Positions 37,201 through 52,200 of a DNA stretch of 64,000 nt are shown here, piece by piece. Both the position numbers and the translations under genes were made by a program. The DNA comes from Anticarsia gemmatalis (taxonomy: Eukaryota; Arthropoda; Insecta; Lepidoptera; Erebidae), in NCBI RefSeq assembly GCF_050436995.1, contig NC_134745.1, positions 13,888,001 to 13,952,000 of the forward strand, given 5' to 3'. Within the stretch, counting starts at the first letter, position 1, and every line of letters starts with the position of its first letter. The notes beneath the pieces are model-generated. The model saw only the letters and a program-made list of their open reading frames with translations. It did not search any database and was not told where the DNA came from.

Positions 37201-40200
37201 CGCTTCAATATGACGATATACAAATGGCATTCAGTCATTTCAAATGCTAACTGACTCCATTATATTGGATTGCTCGCTTGATATTCAAATATTACTAATA
37301 TCTTGGATATTTATTGTAAATTAACTTGGTATTAGGTTTATTGCACTGTTGCGTGTTATCTTCAACTAACAAAAAATATGATGCTATTTATTTCTTAGTT
37401 AACAGTCTATTAAACTGACTTATTGTGTCCATCATATCAGTTACATTGTCAATTAGTCGTTGCTCTAAAAATATTTGTCTAATTAGCAGGCATGGATTCT
37501 CTTTACGAAATTCCGTTTGAATTTCAAATTGCATGCGTTGATAGTTCTTTGCTCCTTCCCATCTTCAAGAGGAAGTTCCTACAATCTAGATCTAATATTA
37601 GGTGTTCATCCACACATGTGACGTATCTAGACTGGAGTTCATTGACACTTGAGTCGTTATCCTCAATTGGCTGAAGCCGTTTGCTGGAACAATTATCATC
37701 TTGTGGACTTCTGTCGTTCTATTTATTGGTGTTGAATCATCGTTTTTCTTCTCGTTAGCGAGATTTATTTGTTGCGAAGTATTTTGAGACGTTGAGATTA
37801 ATTGCGCTGCGATTGTTCTGTAGGAATGGAATGGTTTTTCGTAGAATTTTACGGTGACATATTTATGAATATGAGATCACAAAAAGGATTGAGAATTAAA
37901 GCTTTGATTTGAATCAGTTTTGGCACAGTTTTATTAATGTTTTAACGTGTATGTGTTTCTTTTTAGATAAATTTTCATTTACCTTTCATATTACTCCTCA
38001 TTTTCAAAATGAAACGAGGTAGAACTAATTCAATCTCGCAGTACCCTCATACATTTGATCTCGGAGAGCCTTTCTAGGACATGATTCAATTACACAAAGC
38101 TTGGCATCTCGTGGCTCGAATCGTCTGAGGGTTTTGCAAGGCTCTGCTAGTGTAGGTGTAGTGTGGGCGCCGCGGTGGTTCCGTCTACTGATGTCATCGT
38201 GGCCTCTCGACTGACGAACTTGGTGCCCATAACTCGTAGTTTAAATTAAAAGTTGTTCGTTTTTTTATTGACTTTCGATACTTGTGTAACACTCGATGAT
38301 GCTTGCGTTAAAGCAGCCAAATGTGGAATAATAAGATTTTTTCGTAATTGGTTCAGGATTTAGTATAGAGATATGAAAAGTGAATGGTAACGCTGCATCG
38401 TGCCAAGATTTTATGCTAATTATAATAAAAACAAAGGTTCTAGTGTCCATATCTTTTGTAAAATTGGGCTAGGAACTAGGAATATTATTATGAAATATAA
38501 AATGGAACTACCCGACTATATTTTCAGCTTATGGAGCTTTTGAAGACTATCTCAGTAGGATTATTACGTAATTTTGCTCTTATCCTCTGTAAAGCTAAGC
38601 TGAAAGTTAACTATTTTTTTTGGAGCCGTTCCAACGTCGGATATTGCTTTAAGAGCTAGTTTCAAGTTACTTCAGGATAAATGTTACGGATTTCGGATCT
38701 ATTGTTGATTTAACACTCACGCGTTTTGATTGAGATTCTAGCAATGTTAAGCGTTATAGTGCGTTTTTACTGCTAATATAAGGTGATTTTAGAATATTAA
38801 AGTTTATACGGCTGTGACGTTGTACTCTGGCAAGTCAATGGAGTGGTGGTCCTTTTTATTATCCTAAGAGTCTGATCTAAGACAGTACCTAAACCGTTAC
38901 AGTACATAGAAAAACCTACATCCTTTAATAAAAATAATGGATTAAAAAGGGAATTTGTTCCTAATCGAACAATAACTTCTGAAGTCGCAGTTTCATATTT
39001 CGATTACTATCGAGCTGTCAAGAAAGCGTTCATAATACAATTGAACAGATATCTTTGTAATCGATCGCTTTAAAGATACAACATTTCGACATCTCATTAT
39101 GGACCATTTATATCAGCTTATTCGGATATTCAGATTATTCTGCCATTTAAGCTTGATTGGCTAATTTATATTTGACGGTTTACTGCGATTTCGTATCGAC
39201 TATACGTTTTTTTGGTTTATTTATTACCTTGTAAGCTTGAAACTTATCTTTTATGTTCAGGGTTAAGCATAAATATTTTCTTTTTGACGCCCCGGATTTC
39301 GATTACATTTAGTGTTGTGAATTTCGTCATTTTTCGCAAGCACATATTTTTCAATTTTTTTTTACTTATCCTGTCTCATTGGCGGGCAGATCTCTCTCCT
39401 CATACTACTCCACCGGTTTCTATCCTTAGCCATTTCACCGAATCCAACTCACACTTGACCGGTTTTTATTTTTCTGCAATATAGTACTCTGTAATTAGTT
39501 TTTAGTAAGATATTTTGATTGTGCTCGATCGTTCCGACATTCCTATCTTCCTATCACAAAGATCTAACAATACGAAATTGTGAGAGTTTGAGGAAAAAGC
39601 TACCAACGAAAGTCCATTATTCGTTTCTCGATTTATGTATACAATATTCAGTCGTGTTTTCCATTTCAGCTGTCTACTAATATTAATAGATCATATCAAA
39701 CGGATCAATACTCTACATTCAATGCCAGCGGTTTTCATTTCATTTCTATTTTTGTTACGTGACGCCATGTCAATATGAAACAGCTTTTTGATATGTCGAC
39801 TATGTTATTTTATAGTATGGATTGCACACGATTTATAAGTATAGGTTAAAAGCTATGGAGTCACGAATTCACGATCCCCGGCTCATGTCACACGATGTGT
39901 ATTGTCTAGTGAATATTTTGAATTTACAACAGTTGTAAAGCTACGTCAAAGACCTTTGCTATATGGTATCAATACTGTACTCACCACTCTTCACTAGTGA
40001 TAAATAATGAATCTATAACTAAGCCTAAGCCGTATTTTACATTAGTAGATTTTGGTCCATTATAGGACCGCAGTTGCTAAGGTTAAAGGATGGAAACAAA
40101 CATTTCCTTTGTGATAACTGTCGTTGAAGGACCGCTATTATCGGACCCGTAGTTTCTAAAATAAACCCAGTAAAGCAGTCTCTAGCTCTATATTTAGTAA

Positions 40201-43200
40201 TTTTAATAAAGAAGCAACAAAAGGCTCCTCGACAGAGTTTTTATACAATACCGTAATCTTGAAGTCCTTGGAAAACCAATTTCATTTTCTAGGAAAGCGT
40301 CCTGAACTCTCCTTTCAATGTAAGATTTATAGACTTATATTGAAGATAAGCTTGGTTTACTGGAATATTGTGGATGTAATGCATCGAAGCTCTTTTCCAC
40401 AGTTCTATTCAATACTGAAGTTTTATAAAGTTAAAAACTGATTTTAAAAAGTACAAATGTTCACTTTAATTCAATGGAACACCGTGAGAAAACCTTGCGT
40501 ATCTCGGTTTTTATCAAATAGATCTTAAAGTAATGCACAGTTTTCTTTGGAGGGACACCCTTGCAAAGCAGTGGGAGAGTGATAAATATAATATTTTTTT
40601 ATTCAGATCTCCAAATCTTAGGTTTAAACTTATCGGAAATTAGTCACTATCTACAAATAACTTGAACTTGTATCAACACGAAGAACATCTTATCAAATTA
40701 CCGAAGGGTTCAATGTGTGTCTTAATTTTACGATGCTACTGACATTCCGACCTTGTCATAATTCATGTTATATTACCTTTTATCTGCGCCCATCTATGCG
40801 GATCTTCGCAGCAATCTTTATCAGATGTTTGTAGTGAATTAATACACCTCATACTGTGTCATGGTCGACAGTAATATGTGCTATTTACACAGTAATAACA
40901 CTTTTTTCCTTCTTTTGATTTGTAGTAGGATTTTTTGCTTGTGTTAGTTTGATTTATTGCATAGAAGTTGTGGCAAGTTGTAGGCTCGCTCCTGATTTTC
41001 ATGGAATTAACTTTGTTGATCGCGAAATGTACCTAATGTGTAATAACAGGCGTGATATTATGTATGTTAGTATATTGTGGCTTTATAAATAACAAATTGA
41101 GTTTTGAAATGCTTTTTTCCTTTTGGGTTACGCGTTAAATACTTTATGCAGGCCGTGTAAGGGATTTGAACTCTACCTAATGATTTTGTGTTCGTTTTCC
41201 GCAAGTGAAGTAGCAGACACACTTTACCTGTAGGTACCTTACAGTAATATCTCCTTAAATATGCCATAATTTTCTGCGTAAAGGCAGGCTTTTGACATTT
41301 GCTTTAATACTTCTCTTAAACTGGACCATGACAATTCTTTTTCGCAAAATTAAAAGACCTTTTTGGCTCAAAAACATTTCTTTAAAGAGCACATTACAAG
41401 GTAATATGTTCTTTTGTAACAAATGCCCAACAGAATGATGCTAATCTTGTAGTTTATGGACTGTTGAGCCACTTACTATTCTTATTCGACCTTCAGATAC
41501 TAACAACGTTATAATTTCGGTACCGTAACCGTAGGACAAGCACCTGACAGTATGAATAATGCAATTTACTTTATTACCTTCCTCTAATGCCTTTAGTAAT
41601 ATAATTATTACAATTTTGTAGTAATATTTGCCTCTAGATGTGGGAAAATGTTGAAGAATTTCATTGTTTTCGTGTAGCAATATTCGACAGGTACATTTGA
41701 TGTTGTCTTTTGGTTTCCGTGTATTGTTGATTGAGGAACTTGACTTGATTAGAGAATGAGATTCTTTTTGTTTTGAAAAAACTGTCAATATCTGTGTGGG
41801 AGTTTTTTTGTCTGTATTTGTCATAGCATTCTGTTGACCATCATGAAATATTGTGTGTTAAAGCGTTAATTGAACTCCTTATTGTGGGCCAAGAACTGCT
41901 TTATAACCCGTTACTGTCCCACTGCCGGGCAAAAGTCTCTTTCCTAATGAGGGAGCGGACGTATCTGGGCTACTGTACATTTACAATATCACTGCTGAAA
42001 CGTTTATTTTATTCGTAAAAGTATTTATTTTCTGAGTTCTGTTAGTAATTACCAAACAAGATCCTACAAAACGGAAATATATGATGGAATGAAACCCCAT
42101 TTATAGAGTTAATCTTATAATATCACGAAAGGAAATTGAACTAGGAAGCCTATAGATGGAAAGAAATTATCATTCTAATATACTGCTATAGCTATTTGAT
42201 TGATTTATATGATAGAAATGCTTGCCAGATCGTTATGAGAATGAATGAGCGCTTGTCTAAGATCATTTTACATCATCGTACATTTACGTCTTGATGAAGT
42301 CATAAATATACTCCGTGATATAATTCTTTTTTATAAGCTAATGTTATTAATGTTCTGAGAATCTTGATTCAGTAAGGCAGTAGATAAATTTACTAAATAC
42401 GGAAAACGTCTTGTGATTCTAAAGGAAGGGTTTCTCAATGTAAAGGAAAATGAAAGCGATCTTCGTGTAGAAGTCTTAACCTTTTACATCTTTCTAAACT
42501 AGGTACAACTGTGATGTAGAGCTATCCCCTTCTTATATATCGAATCGGCCTACTTTTACCCACTAAGTAGTGGTTTCCCTTACTTCACGGCATTTTCTAA
42601 GGGCTTCTGGAAATCAATTCAACATTATCTGATTGTAATTAATTGCTATCTAAGGTTCTAAATATCATCCATCGTTTGCAACAAGCCTTGCAATTAACTT
42701 CTTATTGTTTCATTATCATTAAATCTACACAAAGTTTATCGTCTATTAAATAGTGCAGTATAAAACAGTCATGTTTAGTATCAATGTTATTTATTATGTG
42801 AACACAAGGTATATCTCGCGCACAAATCTTTGCATTCGGTGGGCTGTGCGCGGGCGCCGCTCGTCTAGCCGGTTGCGACTGCCTCGCTGACTCACGCGCA
42901 ACCTTACACACGGCATGCCGACACTGCAAAATAATTAATAAAATATGTACATAAAACAGGTTTTCCATCGACTTAGTTATTACGGAAAAATATAATCGTT
43001 TGTTTTTCTCGTCTTAATTGTATAATTGGTGATGTGATAAGCGTTTTTCTTATGTGACTGTTTCTCATGGAAGTTGAGACGATTAAAGTGAAACTGAAGC
43101 GTTAACACTAGATAATTGTGGAGTACGCGTATAATTACGGGAATATAACACCTTGGGGCCCACAACAATAAAAAGAAAATAACAAAAACCTGAGTCGTAA

Positions 43201-46200
43201 AAATTATATTGTAAAATAAGACAAAAAGTTTCACCTAATTAAAAATACTTCAAAGGTGAACGTATATATTTATTCATCTTTTTTAACAAAAATAAAAGAA
43301 GTAACAGGTCATTCCGTAAAGATATAGTAATCTCCGTGGGATAGCTCCATTCAGTCTTGAAGATAATTTAATCTATCGTAACACGGGTGTTCCCTGTTCC
43401 ACCCACCCTTCTCGGATCATATAGCGGTCGGACAAGGTCTTTGAACCTTCTGGCATTCGTCAGGGAACTCAATGAGCAGAAAATTATTGCTTCACACGGA
43501 CACGATGTTTATTCTATTCCGGGAATTGATATTCTAGGGCTTGCCTTGAAAACAGGTTGGTAGTTCATTATGAAGTTGTAATGTCGAGATTATCTGTTTG
43601 ACATAGTTCTAAGTGGATGATTGTTACAAGATCATTAACAATGGCATAATGTTTAATAGTTTTGTCTTCTAATCGTTGTTTTAAATATTGTTTAATAGCT
43701 TTGTCGTCCGATATGTAACAAGCAATATTAATTATTGGTCATAACTTTGACTAGAAAATACGTCGATGTGGTTTTACTGAAACAATTTTGTTTTAAATTT
43801 AATGTTGTCTAATTGTATCAAATGTAAAGCTATTCGAAAACTATGTAACTAATTGTATCTACAATGAAAGTAACCTAAAAATTCCACGGTAACCAAGACG
43901 ATTGTTTATTAAAAGCCAAGAAGGCGGACCGTGCCAAAATCTATCAATTTAATGAACCGTCCAAGATTTATATAGCGAAAGTTTATAGCTAATGCCAGCA
44001 CTTTGGTTTGTCTGTTATAATGTACTGGGTGCTATGTGGGCTAGGTTTGCACAATTTGGCTTAATCATTCGGGTGCGGCGAGGTCGAGTGGCATTTTTCC
44101 CGAAAATTCATACACATATTCGGGTTTGTCGCCTGTCTTGGCCGATGAATGCCGAACTGAATATGTGTGTAGCAAGCTTAACTGATGTACTAGGTACTAT
44201 GTGGGCCACGGTCGAGTCGCGAAATTATAAGAAGTGGATCATTACCGTTTGTATGACGGTACTTTTACTTGAAGTCGTGTTGTGAATCCGGAACGTTTTA
44301 TATCTGCTGCAATTTGTGCTCTTTTATGTGATGTCTATTATGTTTGTTTTGTGGGTAACGAACTTTTTAACGTAGCTTTCTTATTTTGGTAAAATATTGT
44401 GTTTCATATTTCAAATGTTGCCGTTAAAATTAAACGTATTTTCAAAAAGTCTTCGTAAAAATACGTTCGCCATTTTGTTTCATATGTTTTTCAAAGGCAA
44501 TTTACGCATTTCATCAATCGTTTTAGCTTGTACCCTAGGATTAATACTGATTCTGGATTACTACTAGTTTTGCTAATAGAATACCTATCAAATATTCGTA
44601 TAATCTTTTCAGCATTGGTTTTGTTCATCCATATGGATTGGTACTTTGGTGAAAATAATATTTAGTTTGTTATGAATCTGCAGTTTTTATGTTCATTTCT
44701 TCGTCTAAAGACAGAAATTACTTTCATACTCAAAGTAATTATTACACTGTTTAAATAACAGTCTTAATACGTGTTTCTAAAATATTCTAGTCTGTTGATC
44801 TAGTTTATATGATAATGCATTTGAAGCTGTTTACTAACCCACAAGTGTAGGCTTAAATGGAAAGAGATTTGCTACAGCGAATGCCAGTGTATGAACCAAG
44901 ACCCTGTGATAAAAGAATCACTTTCTTCTAGCCAGAGTCCTTTAGCCGGTCTTGGATGCTTTCATTCCTTATGAAGAATAATGCTATAAAACTTAGCGAT
45001 AGATGTCTAATTTGGCCCAGTAAAAGGGAATGTCACTTTTAAATCTAGGTATGCTTAAAAGCGGGTCTAAATATAGAACCTCCTTTGCCGTTCACAATCC
45101 CAATACCTCATTGCTAATCTTCCTTTCTGAGTAGTTTCTCAGCGAAGTTCAGTACTAAACTGTAAGATAACTATGCTATAAATACCTGTATCCACAAGTT
45201 TATCGTACTAAATGTGTTCATTGTATTTGATACAGTTACACAATGTTAGCGGTTTGTTAGCACTCTGAATTGCTTGTTCAAGCCTTGTTGGTTTAACTGG
45301 GCTGATATTTAACTAACAGATATATTGTTACTTGTTAAATTTATTTCATGGATTTGTTGTCTATATTTCAATTGATCGAAAGCAAAATTAATTTATATTT
45401 CACTTGCTACAATCATAAGGTTGTTGGAGTTAGAGGTAAAAAGGAAACTCGCAATTTACTGACTTTTTGAATTTGCTTCGCGATATGAATTTGTGTAATA
45501 AGCATTAAACGACTTCGGGATAATTAGGTATATAAATTAAATGATACTAAAAATCTCCGATTTTCTGTGTATTTTCCTTTTACCGCCATAGGTTTATGGA
45601 CGCAGATCTAATTACCGGTAGAACATGGAATAATGAGGAAAATCGCTTATTTTGTTATTATGCAATTTGACAACGTTACTTAACATTACGTTTATCCAAA
45701 AAAATACCTTGATTGGAATAGTAAAATGTATCGATAACCTGATTAATTCGATATTAAAAATTTTGTACGTCATAACATAATGTAATAGTAAAGTAATCGG
45801 TAATGGAAATTATTTTCTGAACTCAATTCCGTAAGTAATACACTACTTCGATGGGTTCGAGTCACCTTTGACCGCTTTTAAATCTATTACCAGACGTGTT
45901 TCAATACACAGAAGTTATTTCGAAAGAATACGTTACTAAGTCTAGAATCAGATCTGGATCTGGGCTGTTACGTAAGAGTGTACGTGATCCCTTTGAGCTC
46001 TCCGCCTTTTTATTGCTGCAATGCAGGGAACTAAGAACTCGGTCTCGGGTCTTGCCCTAAAGGCAACGGTCGTGAGGCCAATTCAAAAGAACCTGGGTAC
46101 GTTTAGGCGCCGACGCGAACAGTCTTTTGCTAAACATTTATTTTAGGATAGGTAGTAGAATATGCCAGTAGAATTAAGTTCACTGTATTTCATAATTATC

Positions 46201-49200
46201 TTGTTCTCAAGGATAAACAGGGAATAAATGACTTTATTTACTAGAATACTTGCAAATTTCAAAGCGTAAAATGAATTTATAAAAAAATATAAAAAATCGT
46301 CATATTTTCAGTATTAGGTAATTGTAACAGAAGATTAATATTAGAAGATAATTGCACACATCTAATTTTATTTGTAAAGCATATTATAATTCTAGTGTAT
46401 TAGTAATGCTTTACAGAGAAAGCGCTATTGACCCAAGTAGATTCAACAGTGCCTTTATAAGGCTAACTGGATCCTGTCTCCGAGATCTTTGACCCTCGTG
46501 CTGCTGTTTGTTTTGCTTGTTAGTGCTTGTTAGCGAATGATTTGTGATGTTTCACTTGACATAATGTTAGTTGCTTTGTTGGTAGTAAATGGCTGCTTGT
46601 CAATTGTTTAAGGCTTATAATAGCGTATTTGTTTTATCTGATAAACTTTTGTATATGTGGTGGTATAATTAAGGCAGTCCACTTAATACTCCCTTTAAGT
46701 AAGGTGTTATGGTTTTCTTTTAAGAAAGCGAATAGGTTTAGTGGTATTTCTTTGTAGTTATTTACATATATCGGCATTTCTTTTAGCCTATTTAAGATTG
46801 CGTTCAAGTCTATCAAAGTTTGTGTTACCGGAATTTACATTTTCCTCTTCGTCATTGAGTTCATAAGTTATTCTTAAATACAGAAACTTAGACTATTTGC
46901 AGTTCATTGACCTTTCTCAACTCAGTAAACTTTCCTCATAATTTCGCGGGAACGATAATAACTATCTACACCGCAGCGATATACCCGGGAGCTATTAATG
47001 TTAAAGTTGCATTAACTAAGTAAAATAACAGCTTTCTTTCAACCACAGATCACGAGGTGTACTTTTATGGGGATTTTCTTTAAACAGTGTACTACAAAGA
47101 GTGCATTTCTTTGACAATCTTATCATGTTACGAGTTCTTATAACACAGACACGCCGAATGTTAATTCCAGAGAACTAAGACTATGTGCATTTAAACTGAA
47201 AAAAAAAAAAATACACCCGAACCTTTTCTGTAGCCTTCTGCCATTACGAATTTTAAACCAAACAATTGACCAAAATCTACTCTGGAGGTCTATCGTATTG
47301 TACAGACAGCAATGCCTCATTGATTTAGTCTCCAAGAGCTATTCATCAGTCGGTTTTTCATTTACACTGTAAGAAACAGATACTCCTGGATGAACAGGCT
47401 TATACAAGTACGTAATAGTATATCTGTGTATGTATGATTACATTCACGCGTTAGTAATTGCACGCCTTCTCTCCCTTGTTGCAAACTTGACCGTGGGAAA
47501 TGTAATGTGCTGAGCTAGTTTCTTTTCTACTTTTACCTCTCATATAATTATACACTGCAAACGTATTTCTGACGTCAATTGAAGGGAAATCTGTTGGATT
47601 GTTTTGTGTCGGTACGGTTGATTGATCTGTATTGTGTGAATGACATGGTGACACCTACATGGTTCAATTAACATGTGTGACTTGTGGTTTTTGAGCAGTG
47701 TATGAAAATATCGATAGATTTAGTAAGTTTTCCAATGAGATAATATTATTATAGCTGCCAGATCACACATTCTCATTTTGTATAGAATTCGGGTGGACGA
47801 TAGAAGTAAATGTGAGTGGAATGTCTATATATGATTATCACTAGATTGCGGAGTGGGCCTAGAAGGAGAGGTCTATCAAAGATTGGTAAAATTGAGCCGC
47901 TTCTGATTCATAAAAGTCATATTCAGTAGACTAGAAGAATAATAATCTTCAATCAAGAAAGCTTATAGCACGATTTGTTAAATCAAATGGTGTTTTAACA
48001 TACCTTTACTAAAATATTTGCGAATTTAATCTTTTGTCTAATCATCTTCAGCTAGACTCCATCCGGCATTCCGTGTTTTTATATCAACCTTAATCTCAAG
48101 TAGTTTTTCTTTCCAATTAACAGTATTGTTTTCAATTATTGTACAGACTTCTGTGTATTCACGATTAGTTCAGGTAACAGTCGCGATAAGGAGATTTTCA
48201 ACGGTTTGCGTGTTTTCTTTTTCCTTATTACAGCTCTGTTATGTTTGAAATGTATAATCAGTTTGTCGCAGTTCAGGAAATGTCATAAACCTTTTCGTTC
48301 TTTTGAAAATTGCTTGTTAAGAAGGTGATTTGTGATTTGATATTGCTACTTTATTTGTTCAAGTATAGTACTTAAAATTTGTAAATTGTAGTTGCTTATG
48401 TTTCTATGTTAGTAGTACAACAATACTAATTTATAAAACAGTTTTTTGTCTTTAGTATTCTGTACACGATTTGAGTATAGTTGTACTTTAGTAGATAGAT
48501 GCCAATCGTAAGTTTTCGTGCTGCCAGTTCTCTTCCCTCTGTGAGATAATCGTGACGAATATGAAAGCCAAAGAAAGCAACGTCTCAAGGATTAAAATAT
48601 CAAAACATCAAAGAATAAAATGATCAGTCGTAAATATTACATCATCCATTCCAGCTCTGTTCGTGTGTTAAATCTAATCCGGTTATAAGATTTTACGATC
48701 GCGTTAATTAGTTCGTATCGTTCTCAGCAGAAAACCAAAACGAAAATGCTCACATAAGGAAACCACCCGTTTTATAATTAGCTTAAAAGCGAAGTGTTAA
48801 GGGGTCAATGACACCGCCCGTTGGCATACGAAATCGTCACTGGCCAGTTTACTTTGACCCCTCTCTTGAACAGTTAAACAAACAACGTTAAGATCTTGTT
48901 TATGTGGTCACAGGTACGTATTTGGCACCTAGCCACGTATTCCACGGTTCAAATGGTGATTTCTAGGATTTATTTAAGGATCGATCGTTGATCTTTGATC
49001 TCCGATTACTGTTAATCCTCCGTTCAATGTGACCTAGTATCGCAGAAGCATTTGATATCTCATCTCATTCGAAACATTCAGAATATTAATGGAGTAAAAA
49101 ATACCCAACATCTATTACTATCAAAGAAGTTTAGTGTTGCGAAAAGATATCTGTTTTTTCTTTCTTTCCATAATTGGTAATAACAAACAATTCCTGCTAT

Positions 49201-52200
49201 TATATCATAATGTTATGCGATTGATGTAATACCGTAGTTCACGATAGACAGACGTAACAGATACTTTTTGTTTCGTTCTTCATTTTACACCCCACTGGTC
49301 TTCTATAAAACGAATTTGCGAGTAAATGCTTGAGTTTTGTACTGCAAATATTTGTTATAGCTATTATTTGGAGATAATGGAATAATCATCTTGTTGAATG
49401 CTAACGATTAGGTTATTAATTGCCTTATTGTTGTAGTGTTAATTTGCTTTTAAACGCTACGTTTATACTAAGTACAAGTAGTTGACAAGCTTCGTTTTGA
49501 GAAATACAATACCATTTTTTGTTATGCGTAGGTATTGCAAATAAGTATTAACCAACGAATTAACGGCGATTCCCCTATTTCTAGACAGGATCTGCTACTG
49601 TTAATCAACATTCAATAGACACCCTTCCGTTTTACGTCTGCTGTAAAAATCAAACAATTTAAAATCAGGAAACACCACCAATTTTATTACACTATATGTG
49701 AAAAGTTCAAAGGGTTACGCCACACGAGGCAATTGCACGACCTTCGTTTGAAACACCGGTAATCTAAGTTAGATCATTGTCAGAACCCCTACTGTCCATA
49801 AAGATCGAATAAACGTGCTCCCTAAGGTATGAAAAGGTCCTCTATCTGAGCACAGGTCACCAGGGATTGACTCCGGCTACGTTGGTTAATACCGTTAGTT
49901 GAGCGATCTTTCCGATAGATATACCTTAGGGACTCTCTAGCTCGTAAGTTTTTATTTTATTTGTTGTTTGTTTTAAATTCTTTTGGGATTTTACTGACGG
50001 CTATTGTACGTAAGCATAAAGTTTTGACAGTCGGATAATGGGATAGACATATTAGTTACAGATCGATCCCGCGGGAATCCTTTTTATTTGAATGTGAGTG
50101 ATATTGTAGAGCAAGGAGTAAGGGGACGCTGCATTCCATTGACTGAGAAAATGATATTTAAGTACATAGGTACTTTCAGTATCACGATATGATTGTCAGA
50201 ATTATAATCCTATCCTGAATAAACTTTCTACAAGCCAAATCAAGCACAGCGGTAGCAATCTGGAAGAGCATTACATTCCTAATTTCGGGTATAATTACCA
50301 ACACAATAAACAGACTCATTTCCATCCAACCACTTTCTACTCCCGATCTTATATGGTAATCACTCGTGCACCACTATATGTTCAAAAGACACTTATACAG
50401 GGAAACAATAGAGTCGTATTAATTAGTGTCATATCCGTGAACCGAACGCTTTCAGTACGTGTGCGTGCGTGTCTCGTACCGTGCAGTTGTATCTATTTTT
50501 TACACCTTTCTACGGCGAATTGTTTATGTATTGCCTGCCGATTTATAGGTCGACTGGCGGCATACTGTTGCGATGGGATAATGAAAGTTGATAATAAGAT
50601 TTATTGCTTTGGTTCTAGTGAGAAGGTTTTTTGCGGAGTGTAGTTTACATGCTTGTGAACTTAAGATTTGATTTGTACTATGTAGCTGTGGTGTAGTTGT
50701 ATTGTTTGTTTTGTCTTTAGTGTAATATACTATGCTAAACTATGATTGGAAATTTTGTGTAAGACTATATTTTTGATTGAAAGCCTTTGAGGGGCATTGA
50801 ACTTTTCCAAATTGACTTTACTTTTCGGACTTAAGTTGTAATTTTGTCATTCAAATATGTCAATATTTAACTACGAATAGATGGTTAATGAATATCCTAG
50901 TCCTTTAATTTATTATATTCTATTAACGTTCCCCTATCATCTGAGTAATTTGATCGGTTTAAGATTAGCCTAGATTATATCTAGAAAACGATTATTACTA
51001 CCTTTTAAAACCCAGTATAACTGTTAAGGCAACTTCTCCGTCTAGTTGCGATAACTTATAATTTGAATGCAATCGTTTCATACAGTACCTATCATTATCT
51101 ATACTAATCTATACTAATATTATAAAGCTGAAGAGTTTGTTTGTTTGAACGCGCTAATCTCAGGAACTACTGGTCCGATTTGAAAAATTCTTTCAGTGTT
51201 AGATAGCCCGTTTACCGAGGAAGGCTATAGGCTATATATCATCACGCTACGACCAATAGGAGCAGAGCAGCTGCAAAAAATGTTACAAAAACGGGAAAAA
51301 TTTTTACTCATTCTCTCTTATGTGACGCAAGCGAAGTTGCGCGAGTCAGCTAGTAAATTATACAAATTGATAATTGTTTTCGGAAGTTTGCAGTTACTTT
51401 GATAAAAGATGCTAGTTTTAAAATAGCAATTGAAATAATTTATTGCTATCGTTTAGGTACACCGGTTGTGAGCTGTAAAAAAATCTTGTATGTATTTGAT
51501 TACTCGGTGATGTGTATAGTCTTAAAAAGTAGGATGGCTATAAAAATTACGGTACTTTTAATTATTACTTGTAATGTCGGAAGTATTTTAAAGACCACAC
51601 CCATGTAAATATAGTGGTAGTTTCTTCATATAGTGATGATTTCGTCTGAGAGATAAATTTTGATGATAAATGTGTATCATTATGAATTCTTTACTAGGAG
51701 TTCAAGGTGACATTCGGCTTGTATATAAAGGACATTAGGATTTAATATGAGTAAGGTCCATATTATTATGTATTCGAGAAATTGTGAAGAGCCTGACGAC
51801 AGTAAATTAAGATCTCTTATTTCAGTGATTTAATTCAAATGCGTATAATAGCTGTTGTTATGTACATATTATATTAACATTTGCTATCTGTTTATCCCCA
51901 TCGTATAAAATAACATTTTGCCAGCTTTTGATCTTGTTCCGTTCAAGTTAGGACATGACTACTTTGCTTATTTAAAAGTTAATACGAGGTCGATTTTCGC
52001 AAGTCACCCCCTAATTTAGTTTGATATTTTGCAACAACCCGCTTAGTCTTATAAAGAAGTTGTTGCCAAATATTTGCATATTACGCCTACTGAGTTTCTG
52101 TTGTTGTGTTTGGATTTAATTATAATATTTCAAAAGTGAAATTAATGAGCTACATATCTATCTTCACGAACCTATTTCTATTGGAAGATCATGTTATTGG

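Noticed and set aside
41441..41824. 127-codon minus-strand ORF, longest in the kinesin-13 intron
   Set aside because: No recognisable domain, no start context and no GC shift. It fits chance in a 30 kb intron.
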